Below are positions 10,196-18,383 of a DNA stretch of 64,000 nucleotides, one piece after another (the stretch's first letter is position 1; every line of letters starts with the position of its first letter). Below the pieces are notes generated by a model. That model was not told the DNA's origin. It was given only the letters and a program-made list of their open reading frames with translations, and made no database searches. The translations under genes were made by a program, and so were the position numbers. The stretch spans positions 8,075,001 to 8,139,000 of the forward strand of contig NZ_CP025394.1 of NCBI RefSeq assembly GCF_002943525.1, in the 5' to 3' direction. The DNA is from Kitasatospora sp. MMS16-BH015. Its GTDB lineage: Bacteria; Actinomycetota; Actinomycetes; Streptomycetales; Streptomycetaceae.

Positions 10196-10216
10196 TGACC
10201 GCAGGTCAGCTAGGGT
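10196..10216 (+). promoter_or_regulatory. Palindrome next to a -10-like TAGGGT upstream of the F420/NADP-type reductase
   Basis: TGACC-GCA-GGTCA (10196-10208) is a perfect inverted repeat and TAGGGT (10211-10216) follows 2 nt later. A repressor site overlapping the promoter is plausible; the spacing does not give a classical -35. Confidence 0.35.
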
Positions 10217-10221
10217 CGCTT

Positions 10222-10248
10222 CACCGGGCCCGACGCGCGGGCCCGGTG
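10222..10248 (+). terminator. 11-bp perfect hairpin between glmS and the reductase gene
   Basis: CACCGGGCCCG (10222-10232), loop ACGCG, CGGGCCCGGTG (10238-10248). There is no T-tract, as is common for actinobacterial terminators. Because it lies 58 nt past the glmS stop and just before the next Shine-Dalgarno sequence, it could instead be a 5'-UTR structure of the reductase mRNA. Confidence 0.5.
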
Positions 10249-10265
10249 GACGGGAGAGCTGACAG

Positions 10266-10922
10266 ATGCACTTCGGGATCATCGGGACGGGCACCGTGGG
10301 GCGCACCCTCGCGAGCAAGCTCGTCTCGCTCGGCCACGAGGTGACCCTCGGGTCGCGCACCAAGGAGAACGAGACCGCCCTGGCCTGGGCCGAGCAGGCC
10401 GGCCCGTACGGCCACAGCGGCACCTTCGCCGAGGCCGCGCAGGCGGCGGAGGTGGTGCTCAACGCCACCTCCGGCACCGTCTCGCTCCAGGCGCTGCGCT
10501 TGGCCGGCGCGGAGAACCTGGCCGGCAAGGTGCTGATCGACGTCTCCAACCCGCTGGTCTTCTCCGCCACCGGCGAGCTCAGCCTTGACCCGGTCAACAC
10601 CGACAGCGTGGCCGAGCAGATCCAGCGGGAGTACCCCGAGGCCCGGGTGGTCAAGGCGCTCAACACGGTCAACTGCGCCGTGATGGTCGACCCGGGCCGG
10701 GTGCCCGGCGAGCACAACCTCTTCGTGGCCGGCAACGACCCGGTGGCCAAGGCCCAGGTCACCGCCGTACTGGAGCAGTTCGGCTGGCCGGCCGGCTCGG
10801 TGCTCGACCTCGGCGGGGTCGAGGCGGCACGCGGGCTGGAGATGCTGATGCCGTTCTGGCTGCGGATGATGGGGCAGCTCGGCCACGCCGACTTCAACTA
10901 CCAGATCCGGCGGGCCCAGTGA
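10266..10922 (+). CDS. NADPH-dependent F420 reductase-like oxidoreductase
   Basis: 218 aa with an N-terminal Rossmann motif GIIGTGTVG (4-12) and, further on, TLGSRTKEN, typical of F420-dependent NADP reductase (Fno) relatives. IDVSNPL and VKALNTVNC are further family motifs. It probably transfers hydride between NADP(H) and a flavin/deazaflavin or another small substrate in the cytoplasm; the real substrate is not determinable. GGGAGAG precedes the ATG. Its TGA overlaps the GTG of the deacetylase gene (GTGA), so the two are translated together. Confidence 0.8.
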   Translation: MHFGIIGTGTVGRTLASKLVSLGHEVTLGSRTKENETALAWAEQAGPYGHSGTFAEAAQAAEVVLNATSGTVSLQALRLAGAENLAGKVLIDVSNPLVFSATGELSLDPVNTDSVAEQIQREYPEARVVKALNTVNCAVMVDPGRVPGEHNLFVAGNDPVAKAQVTAVLEQFGWPAGSVLDLGGVEAARGLEMLMPFWLRMMGQLGHADFNYQIRRAQ

Positions 10923-11656
10923 GCACCCCGCCGCCCTTCACCCCGCTGGACGAGAGCTGGCGGACCGCGCTGGCCGTGGTGGCCCACCCCGACGACATGG
11001 AGTACGGCGCGGCGGCCGCCGTGGCCCGCTGGACGGCCCAGGGCAAGCGGGTGGTCTACGTGATGGTCACCAGCGGCGAGGCCGGCATCGACTCGATGAG
11101 CCCGGAGGAGTGCCGCACCGTCCGGGAGGCCGAGCAGATCGCCTCGGCCGCCCTGGTCGGGGTCGGCGAGGTCGAGTTCCTGGGCCACCCGGACGGTGTC
11201 CTGGAGTACGGGCTGCCGCTGCGCCGGGACATCGCCCGGGCCGTCCGGCGGCACCGCCCGGACATCGTGATCACCACCAACTTCCGTGACACCTACGGCG
11301 GTACGGTGGCCAACCAGGCCGACCACATCGCCACCGGGCGGGCCGCCCTGGACGCGGTGCGGGACGCGGGCAACCGCTGGGTCTTCCGCGAGCTGACGGA
11401 GGAGGGCCTGGAGCCCTGGGACGGTGTCCGCGAGGTCTGGGCGGTCGGTTCGCCGCAGGCCGGGCACGCCGTGGACATCACCGACCACCTGGACGCCGGG
11501 GTCGCCTCGCTGGAGGCCCACCGGGCGTACCTGGCCGGCCTGGGCGGGGCGATGGCCGACGCCCGCTCCTTCCTGGAGGGCATGTCGGCGGCGGCCGGGG
11601 AGCGGCTCGGGGTGCGCTACGCGTCGTCCTTCGAGGTCGTGCCGCTGCGGTTCTGA
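10919..11656 (+). CDS. PIG-L family deacetylase
   Basis: 245 aa. The zinc-binding AHPDD motif (about residues 22-26) with a downstream NQADH pair marks the LmbE/PIG-L deacetylase family, which removes acetyl groups from N-acetylglucosaminyl compounds (MshB of mycothiol synthesis, antibiotic tailoring enzymes). The exact substrate is unknown. GTG start overlaps the reductase stop. Its 3' end overlaps the convergent DedA gene by 40 nt. Confidence 0.88.
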   Translation: MSTPPPFTPLDESWRTALAVVAHPDDMEYGAAAAVARWTAQGKRVVYVMVTSGEAGIDSMSPEECRTVREAEQIASAALVGVGEVEFLGHPDGVLEYGLPLRRDIARAVRRHRPDIVITTNFRDTYGGTVANQADHIATGRAALDAVRDAGNRWVFRELTEEGLEPWDGVREVWAVGSPQAGHAVDITDHLDAGVASLEAHRAYLAGLGGAMADARSFLEGMSAAAGERLGVRYASSFEVVPLRF

Positions 11657-12288
11657 CCCTCGTCCTTGCCGCGTCTCCTGCTGCGCACCCACCGGTAGGT
11701 GAGGAAGGCGAGCAGGAGGACGGCGGCCGCGATCAACAGGAAGTTCTGGTAGCGGACGGCCTCGCGGTAGATCGGGCCGATGTTGTCCCCCGCGAGGTAC
11801 CCCGCCGTCGACCAGACGCCCACCCAGAGCGCCGCGCCCGCCAGGTTGGCGGGCAGGAAGCGGCGCCAGGAGAGCTCGGTGGTGCCGGCCACGATCCCGT
11901 TGTACTGCCGCAGCCCGTCGATGAACCGGGCCACCGTGACGATCCGGCCGCCGTACCGGCCGAAGAAGGCGTGCGCCTTCGCCGTCCGCTCCGGAGTCAG
12001 CAGCACGTACTTGCCCCACCGGTGCACGAAGGCCGTCCCGCCGGTGCGGCCGATCACGAACCCCAGCGTGTTGCCCGCCGCAGCGGCCGCGAAGGCGATC
12101 GCGGCCACGGCGGCGATGCTCATCCGCCCGGTGCCGGCGTACACCGCCGCGAGCACCAGGATGGTCTGACCGGGCGCGGGGATCCCGCAGTTGTCCAGGA
12201 ACACCAGCAGGGCGAGCGACGGGTATCCGTAGTCGTCGAGCAGGGGCGCGAGGTGGGCCAGCGGCCCGGGCAGGGGTGGGGGCGTCAT
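11617..12288 (-). CDS. DedA family membrane protein
   Basis: 223-aa multi-pass protein. The DedA/SNARE-associated (VTT) domain shows FLDNCGIPAPGQT near the N-terminus and the hallmark FGRYGGRIVTVARFIDGLR in the middle, with a final transmembrane helix followed by a basic/polar tail. DedA proteins scramble or flip phospholipids and undecaprenyl phosphate and support proton motive force; the specific lipid is unknown. The ATG at 12288 starts exactly at family homology; the longer open frame upstream is non-homologous. Tail-to-tail overlap of 40 nt with the deacetylase gene. Confidence 0.88.
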   Translation of the reverse strand: MTPPPLPGPLAHLAPLLDDYGYPSLALLVFLDNCGIPAPGQTILVLAAVYAGTGRMSIAAVAAIAFAAAAAGNTLGFVIGRTGGTAFVHRWGKYVLLTPERTAKAHAFFGRYGGRIVTVARFIDGLRQYNGIVAGTTELSWRRFLPANLAGAALWVGVWSTAGYLAGDNIGPIYREAVRYQNFLLIAAAVLLLAFLTYRWVRSRRRGKDEGQNRSGTTSKDDA

Positions 12289-12430
12289 CGTCCGATCCGG
12301 TGTGGTTGTCGGGGAGGTGGCCGCGCCGCATCCCGGGCATCGGGGACAGGGTAGCTTCTGCTGGGCGCACCGCCGGCGGTGTGGGGCCCGACCCCTGCTG
12401 TGGTCGGGACCCACATGGTCTACCGACCGG

Positions 12431-14740
12431 TCACTCGCTGCGCAGCACTTCGGCGATGGGCAGGCGCGCCGCTGAGCGGGCCGGCACCAGCGCCCCCAGC
12501 ACCGCGATGGCGATGCCCGCGAGGGCGAGCAGTGTGAGGCCGGGCGCGTGCCAGACGTGCAGCATCGAGACCGGCAGGTCGATCCCGGCCGCCCGGACCG
12601 AGGCCGGTACCACCAGGCGGTGGGCGAGGACACCGAGGGGGAGGCCGATGAGCCCCCCGAGCGTGCCCAGGGCGGCCATCGAGGTGACCATCATCACCGT
12701 GACCTGACGGGGGGTCATGCCGATGGACTTGAGCATGCCCAGGTTGCGGCGGCGCTCGTGGGTGGTGAGGACGACGGTGTTGAAGACCCCGAGTGCGGCG
12801 ACCGCGGCCAGCATCAGCGTGAACAGCACCGCGAAGCTGACGATGGTCAGTGTCGCCTGGTTCAGCTCGTCCGCGTGCCTGGCGGGGTAGAGCCCGGGGC
12901 CGGCGGCCTTCCGGAACGCGGTCACGAAGGCGTCGGCGTCGGCCCCGGGGGCGAGCTGGACCGTATAGTCGGAGGCCCGCTGACCTGGTGCGATCTCCGA
13001 TGAGGGTGTCCCAGTTGGAGAGCACCCCGTCGGGGTCGTAGGCCATCAGTTGGCCGACGACGGTCACCGGGACCTCCTTGGCTCCCAGATCCAGGCGGAC
13101 CCGGTCGCCGACCGCCAGACCGCGCTGGCGCAGGAACGCTCCGGAGACGACGATCTGCCCCGGCCCGTCCAGCCAGTGCCCCTTAGCCATGGTGTAGTTC
13201 AGGCTGGCGGAGTCCCCACGCAGGAACTGGCCGTTGAGATTCTGCGCTGACCCGGCGAACTTGACGTTCTGCCAGGTGCTCGCGGTGACGCGGACGGCAC
13301 CCAGGGAGCGCAGCAGCGCCTCCGTGTCGGTGTCGCCCAGTGTCGGTGCGGGCTGGTCGGGGCGGTGTCCGCCGACAGTGACCTCGACCTGGTAGGTGCC
13401 GTTGTGCTCCTCCGCGTTCCCGTAGGCGGTCATCGTGCTGGTCAAGCCGCTGGAGAGGGTCACGGCGGCTTGACCAGCACGATGACCGCCACGGTCAGCG
13501 CGGTGCGCGCGGGACGGGCGACCGGCAGGCCCAGCCCGAGGCTGACCGAGCGGGGCAGCCCCGAGCCGCCGAGCCGTCGCTGGACGCCCAGCGCGCGCCC
13601 GACGCGGGGGGCGCTGCCCGCGGTGATCGCCTCGGCCGCGGACAGCCGGTGGGCTCGCAGGGCGGGGCCGAGCGCGGCGAGCGCGACCACCGCCGGCATG
13701 CCCAGCAGCGCGACGACGTCCACCCAGAGGCTGACGCTCACGTCCTGCACCCCGAGCCCCTGGAACGCGCTGGACAGCAGGGGCCGGGCCAACAGATTGC
13801 CGAGGACGACGCCGATCAGGCAGCCGGCGACCGCGGGCACGGAGATCATCAGGACGTAGACCGCGGCCACCTGGTTGGGCGTGAAGCCCAGCGCCTTCAG
13901 GACGCCGATGTGTCGCAGGCCCGAGACCACCGCGCCGCTGACCACGTTGGCGACGATCAGTACGGCGACCACCAGCCCGAGGACGCCGAAGGTCATCAGG
14001 AACGGGGCGTAGGCGTCGGTCCGGGCGCTGACGGCCTTCTTCAGGGCGAGGTAGGACTGCGATCCGGTCAGGGCGTCCGGGGGAAGGCCCGCGGTGGCGG
14101 TGGCCAGGCCGGCCCGGACGGACTGGTCCGTCTCGGGGTCGGCGAAGCGGTAGAGCATCTGGACGCTCCGCGGGTGCAGGCTCGCGAGCTGACCCGGTGT
14201 CACCCACGCGCCGGCCGACTGGCTCACGCTGGAGGCGAAGCCGACGACCCTGAGGCTCGATCCGTCGGGCAGCGGCACCGTGAACTCGGGCGGGAAGGAC
14301 GCGCTGCGGCCGGACGGGCGGCTGTTCAGGACGATCTCGCCGGGGCCGGTGGGCCAGTGGCCGGCCCACAGGTCCAGGTGGTCCACCGGGCTCTGCGGAC
14401 CGGACCGGCCCACCACCGTCAACGGACCGGCCACCATGCCCGGCGTCCCGTCCGGCACGGCGACGACCGCCTCGCCGAACGGGCCCGCCGCCTCCACGCC
14501 CCGGCGGTGGGCCGTCTGCGCCACCTGCGCGTCCGAGACCTTCGCACTGTCGAAGGTGGCCACGACATGGGCGCCGCGCTGCTGGGAGAAGGCGTCGTCG
14601 AAGGGGGCCGCGGCGGCCGCCATCAGCGCGAGGGCGATCGTGATCGTCGTGGTGGAGAGCAGGACGACGACGCCGATGATCGTCGTCTGCAGCTTCCGGC
14701 GCTTCACGGCCGCCCGGGAGGCACGCCACACCGCACTCAT
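12431..14740 (-). pseudogene. FtsX/MacB-type ABC transporter permease, double frameshift
   Basis: The N-terminal part (14740 to about 13460, 426 codons) has an FtsX-like domain and periplasmic region, and reaches ...TVAVIVLVKPP then a TGA at 13462-13460. Homology continues in another frame from about 13455 (TLSSGLTSTMTAYGN) to about 13010 (VLSNWDTL), then returns to the first frame (APGQRASDYTVQL...) through a second FtsX domain ending at 12431 (ERRRNLGMLKSIGMTPRQV). So a single about 770-codon permease is split by two shifts that cancel each other. The first shift lies in a 26-bp inverted repeat. As read it would make only a truncated protein; sequencing error in this hairpin is possible. 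Its start overlaps the ATPase gene by 4 nt. Confidence 0.8.
13425..13490. repeat. Perfect 26-bp inverted repeat with 14-nt loop inside the permease gene
   Basis: Left arm 13425-13450 and right arm 13465-13490 are exact reverse complements; the loop is TGGAGAGGGTCACG. The arms encode two different parts of the permease (VIVLVK and GLTSTMTA on the minus strand), and the reading-frame break falls within it. Confidence 0.9.
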
Positions 14741-15444
14741 GCCGTCCGCTCCAATGCGCTCTCGCGGGCCACCCTGCCGTCGGCGAACTCGATCAGCCGG
14801 CTGGCGCAGCGGGTGGCCAGGCGCGGGTCGTGGGTGACGATCAGCAGGGTCTGGCCGATCTGGTTGAGGTCGATCAGGAGGTCCATCACCTGTTCGCCGG
14901 ACCGGCTGTCCAGCGCGCCGGTCGGCTCGTCGGCCAGCAGCACGGCCGGACGGTTCATCAGGGCGCGGGCGACGCCGACCCGCTGGCGCTCGCCGCCGCT
15001 GAGTGCCGCCGGATAGGCGTTGCGGCGGTCGGCGATGCCCAGCTCGTCGAGGAGCTCGAGCGCGCGCCGACGTGCCTGCGCGGTCGGACTGCCGGTCAGT
15101 TGCGCGGCCAGTGCCACGTTGTCCAGCGCCGGCAGGTCGTCGATCAGGTTGAAGAACTGGAAGATCATGCCGACCCGCCGACGCCGGTACAGCGCGAGAC
15201 CGGTCTCGTTCAGCGTCCCGAGGTCCTCGCCGTGGACCACGACCGAGCCGGCGGTCGGGCGGTCGAGGCCGGCGACCATGTTGAGCACGGTGGACTTGCC
15301 GCAGCCCGACGGGCCCATCACCGCGACCGCTTCCCCGGCCCGGATGTCCAGCGAGACCCCGTCGAGCGCGACCGAGTCCCCGTACTCCTTGCTCACGCCG
15401 TCGAGGCGCACGACCACCTTGTCGGTGCTGCCATCTGTAACCAT
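14737..15444 (-). CDS. ABC transporter ATP-binding protein (LolD/MacB type)
   Basis: 235 aa cytoplasmic ATPase partner of the FtsX-type permease. Walker A GPSGCGKST (about 44-52), signature LSGGERQRVGVARAL, Walker B VLLADEPTGALD and the H-loop VTHDP are all present. This subclass powers mechanotransmission-type exporters for lipoproteins, peptides or antibiotics rather than classical transport. The ATG at 15444 and a 4-nt overlap with the permease (ATGA) indicate one operon. Because the permease is broken, this ATPase may be orphaned. Confidence 0.92.
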   Translation of the reverse strand: MVTDGSTDKVVVRLDGVSKEYGDSVALDGVSLDIRAGEAVAVMGPSGCGKSTVLNMVAGLDRPTAGSVVVHGEDLGTLNETGLALYRRRRVGMIFQFFNLIDDLPALDNVALAAQLTGSPTAQARRRALELLDELGIADRRNAYPAALSGGERQRVGVARALMNRPAVLLADEPTGALDSRSGEQVMDLLIDLNQIGQTLLIVTHDPRLATRCASRLIEFADGRVARESALERTA

Positions 15445-15871
15445 GGCAGGAAAGCTACGGGCGGGCGCACCGGCCGGTCGTCGGCCCGTGGAAGTAACCT
15501 CCGGGGCAGGTCATCCTGGGGATGTAGGTCCTGACGCCCGGGGGCTCACTCCCATACCTCGGATCGTCCGCCCTCGGCGTCCGCCGGGTCGTGTCTCGGC
15601 CTCGTCGGGCCGCGGACTTCCCGGTCTCGTGGCACGTGACGGCGTGGTGGACGGAAGGCGCGGACGGATCACCTCCGCATTCCGTCGGCAAATCCCCAGC
15701 TCAGGTGGGCGCACGTGCCGCGCGGGTGAACGATCGGATCTTTGGCCGAATCTTTCGGGCAGTCATCATGCACACGCCTAGCCTCGGCTGCGGCAAGGAA
15801 CGTTGCCCTTCTTGGGCTCTCCCGCTTCCTCGGCCACCCTTGATCCCGTTGCAGTGGAAGGTTTCCGACGC
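15445..15871. other. Intergenic region, divergent promoters expected
   Basis: 427 nt between the divergent ABC operon and the Gly-rich secreted protein. No convincing gene: reading frames here are Arg/Pro/Gly-rich with no ribosome-binding site. Promoters for both flanking genes must lie here but I see no clear hexamer pair. Confidence 0.5.
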
Positions 15872-17059
15872 ATGAAGATCCGACGTATCGCGCCACTGGC
15901 CGCGCTGGGGCTGTGCTCCATAGGCCTCGCGGCCGTATCGCCCGTCCAGGCCCAGGCCGCCGGCAGCGAGCAGGTGCTCGTCTTCGACACCCCCGCAGGT
16001 ACCGACGCCGTGTTCACCGTCAGCCCGAGCGTCAAGCAGGTCGTCATCGAGCAGTGGGGCGCCGGTGCCGCCGGCGGGTCCGGCGCCGGTGGGGCCGGTG
16101 GTGCGGGTGGCGGTGGTGGCGGCGGCACCAACAGCAACTCGATCGGCGGGGTCGCCAAGGGCGGCAACGGCGGCCTCGGCGGCTCCGGTGGGGCCGGGGG
16201 CGCGGGCGCGGGTGGGGGCTCCGGCGCGTACACCCGCTGCGTCGTGACCTGGCAGGCCGACAACCCGTTGAAGGTGCGCGTCCACGTGGGCGCCGGCGGG
16301 CGGGCGGAGGCTCCCGGCCGGGGCGGCGACCACGGGTTCGGCGGAACGCGGGGCATCAACGGGTTCATCGGGATCCTCTCGGTGAGCGGTGGCAACGGCA
16401 CCGCGGGCGCGAACGGCGGCGCACCCTCGACCGCGAACGGCCGTGAGAGTGGCGACGGTTCGCGGGTCTACCTGAGGCTCGGAGTCGGCACCGACAACCC
16501 GGACAGCGGCGCGCCGCGCAGCTTCCCGCTCGCGTTCGTCCAGGGCGGTGCCGCCGCGGCCGCCGCGGAGCCCGGCAAGGCCGGTACCGGCGGCGAGGGG
16601 GGCAAGCACGGCCTGACCCTGCCCATCAAGGACGGCGCGGCCGGTGCTGCGGGCTGGAACGGGGCCGAGGGCGCGGGCGGGATGCCCAGCCCGCCCCAGA
16701 CCAACAGCCTGAAGGACGTCTGCCCCGACTCCGACGCGGCCAACGCGCTCAACACACCCGGCCGACAGGGCTCCGCCGGCGGTGCGGGCACCGGCGGCGG
16801 CGGTTCGGACACTCCCAACAGCGGCGGACAGCCCGACCCGGCCGCCGCCCAGCCCCCCGTCGCCCCGCCCGTCCCGGGCGTCGGCCAGGGCGGCATCGGC
16901 GGCGCGGGCGGGGCCGGCGCCTACGGAGGCGGCGGCGGATCCGGCGCCCAGGCCGAGCGCAGCACTGCCGGCGCCGGCGGGGACGGCCGGAGCGGAAGCG
17001 ACGGCCTGCCCGGGACCAACGGCGGCAACGGCTACGTCCGCATCACCCTGACCAGCTGA
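15872..17059 (+). CDS. Secreted glycine-rich protein
   Basis: 395 aa with a classic Sec signal peptide (MKIRRIAPLAALG..., cleavage near AQAAG). After about 45 residues resembling a beta-sandwich (VVIEQWGAGAAGG), the rest is Gly/Ala/Asn-rich with GGxGG repeats and ends GNGYVRITLTS, a pattern seen in Gly-rich domains of phage fibres and bacterial surface proteins. There is no C-terminal anchor, so it is probably released or loosely wall-bound. Function unknown; compare the larger LARTG Gly-rich protein at 43964-46918. GGAAGG precedes the ATG; the in-frame extension to 15803 lacks a signal peptide. Confidence 0.72.
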   Translation: MKIRRIAPLAALGLCSIGLAAVSPVQAQAAGSEQVLVFDTPAGTDAVFTVSPSVKQVVIEQWGAGAAGGSGAGGAGGAGGGGGGGTNSNSIGGVAKGGNGGLGGSGGAGGAGAGGGSGAYTRCVVTWQADNPLKVRVHVGAGGRAEAPGRGGDHGFGGTRGINGFIGILSVSGGNGTAGANGGAPSTANGRESGDGSRVYLRLGVGTDNPDSGAPRSFPLAFVQGGAAAAAAEPGKAGTGGEGGKHGLTLPIKDGAAGAAGWNGAEGAGGMPSPPQTNSLKDVCPDSDAANALNTPGRQGSAGGAGTGGGGSDTPNSGGQPDPAAAQPPVAPPVPGVGQGGIGGAGGAGAYGGGGGSGAQAERSTAGAGGDGRSGSDGLPGTNGGNGYVRITLTS

Positions 17060-17141
17060 CACCCCGTCACGCGAGGGGGCTTGGTCGGGCCCTGACGGCC
17101 GCCTGGCCCCCCGCATCGGCCGGCGCTCCCGGACCAGGGCG

Positions 17142-17170
17142 GCACGGCCGTGCGGGCGGCACGGCCGTGC
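17142..17170. repeat. Two copies of a 12-bp palindrome
   Basis: GCACGGCCGTGC occurs at 17142-17153 and again at 17159-17170, in the gap between two convergent genes. It may act as a bidirectional transcription terminator. Confidence 0.5.
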
Positions 17171-17236
17171 CGGTCGGCCTCGAACGGCTGGACCGGACAC
17201 TCCGCTCACGGTGCCATCGAGCTCTTCCTCCTGCGC

Positions 17237-17662
17237 TCAGCGCATGCGCTGGAAGGTGTGGAAGAGGTCGGGGCTGTACCAGGCCGTGCCGTTGTCGCCG
17301 GTGACGATGCGCTCGGAATCCCGGGGCTGACCGGGCTTCTTCCGGTTGACGTCCCACTGCCGGTACTGGATCGGGTGGCCGTCACCATCGGTGCGCGGCA
17401 ACGCTCCGTCGCGATTCGGCCAGACGGTGCCCCCCTTGGTGCCCGAGCCGTCGCTCGGCGGCCACTGGCCCGCGTCGATCAGACGCAGGGTCTGCCACGC
17501 CCGGTCCGGAACGGCAGAGCGCACGGGGCCGGACGAGCCGCCCGACCGCGCCTGTGCGGTGGGTCCACTCGCGAAGGTGTCGGCGTGAGCGGTCGCGGAG
17601 GAGGCGAGAACTGCTCCGGCAAGGGCAAAGGCGGCGAGTACACGCCTGGCACTGGTGGTCAT
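17237..17662 (-). CDS. Secreted guanyl-specific ribonuclease (RNase Sa/barnase-like) with substituted active site
   Basis: 141 aa with signal peptide (MTTSARRVLAAFALAG..., cleavage near AHA-DT). The mature part follows the RNase Sa/N1 fold: TLRLIDAG, WPNRDGALPR, then PGQPRDSERIVTG and WYSPDLFHTF. In RNase Sa-type enzymes the catalytic Glu lies in HEYTV and the catalytic His in DHYATF. Here the aligned residues are Gln (YRQWDV) and Leu (PDLFHTF), while the catalytic Arg (ERIVTG) is kept. It may be inactive or use the nearby His. No barstar-like inhibitor gene is adjacent. The start is fixed by the signal peptide. Confidence 0.75.
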   Translation of the reverse strand: MTTSARRVLAAFALAGAVLASSATAHADTFASGPTAQARSGGSSGPVRSAVPDRAWQTLRLIDAGQWPPSDGSGTKGGTVWPNRDGALPRTDGDGHPIQYRQWDVNRKKPGQPRDSERIVTGDNGTAWYSPDLFHTFQRMR

Positions 17663-17730
17663 GCCCCGCCAACGATCGCCAACCGCCGGGGTCACGCGGG
17701 CCCGGCCGAAAACCGGGCGACCGTCGGCGG

Positions 17731-18082
17731 TCAGCGGAAGACTTCGCGGGCGCGGAAGTCCTCGACGCTCTCGCGGCGGATCAGCAGCCGGGCGTGGCCG
17801 CCCCGGACGGCGACGACCGCCGGGCGGCCGACCAGGTTGTAGCCGGAGGCCATGGAGAGCTGGTAGGCGCCGGCCGCCGGGACGGCGAGCAGGTCGCCGG
17901 GCCGCAGGTCGGCGGGCAGGCGGGCGCCGCGGACCAGGACGTCCCCGGCCTCGCAGTGGCGGCCGACCACGTCGACCTCCCGGGTGGCGCCGGTAGTGGT
18001 GCGGCCCACCGCCCGGACGGAGTACTGCGCGCCGTAGAGGCCGGGGCGCGTGGATCCGGGGGAGGACGCGGGTGAGGCTCAT
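17731..18082 (-). pseudogene. C-terminal fragment of diaminopimelate decarboxylase (LysA-like), frameshifted
   Basis: The frame ending at 17731 encodes a LysA C-terminal domain: LYGAQYSV, VVGRHCEAGDVL (containing the catalytic Cys of the partner active site), LAVPAAGAYQLSMASGYN. The N-terminal TIM barrel is absent. The only start with a ribosome-binding site (GGAGCACC, ATG at 18082) reads MSLTRVLPRIHAP and then leaves this frame; removing one C from the CCCC run near 18045 would restore a continuous protein of about 116 aa. An intact promoter with 11-nt repeats lies upstream, so the locus is or recently was expressed. Confidence 0.65.
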
Positions 18083-18129
18083 GCGACGGTGCTCCTTGGC
18101 GTGAAGGGCGGAGGAATGAGACATCTCCG

Positions 18130-18211
18130 ACGCTAGGCCGGATCATGCGCGGTCCGGTGCCTCCTGACGTCCCGTTGACTTCGCGCAGGTCACCCCTGAC
18201 AGATCCTTGAC
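18130..18211 (-). promoter_or_regulatory. Four-unit 11-nt direct-repeat operator and -10 for the LysA-like fragment
   Basis: Minus-strand units begin at 18211 (GTCAAGGATCT), 18200 (GTCAGGGGTGA), 18179 (GTCAACGGGAC) and 18168 (GTCAGGAGGCA): spacing 11, 21, 11. The -10 candidate TAGCGT (18135-18130) starts 33 nt after the last unit. The same 11-21-11 layout occurs before the orphan KdpB gene. Confidence 0.62.
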
Positions 18212-18300
18212 GACCGGTGGCCTCTCGGGGCTGTCCGTGGGCCTGCCCCGTCGGCGGGGCCGGTGGTGATCAAGATTGCGTTGGGATCGCCCTGCTGCCC

Positions 18301-18351
18301 GTCAAGGAGGCGTCAAGGAGCGCCTCGGGGCGGCCGTCCGTGGGCTTGGCT
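18301..18351 (+). promoter_or_regulatory. 11-nt direct-repeat operator and -10 for the universal stress protein gene
   Basis: GTCAAGGAGGC (18301-18311) is followed directly by GTCAAGGAGCG (18312-18322). The -10 candidate TTGGCT (18346-18351) starts 34 nt after the second unit. Confidence 0.65.
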
Positions 18352-18383
18352 GAGGGGACAGGTCGAATCGGCGAGGAACGGAC

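Noticed and set aside
12420..14729. A single 769-codon minus-strand frame covering the permease
   Set aside because: Only its middle part (about 13010-13455) encodes permease sequence; the flanks are shadows of the two real frames.
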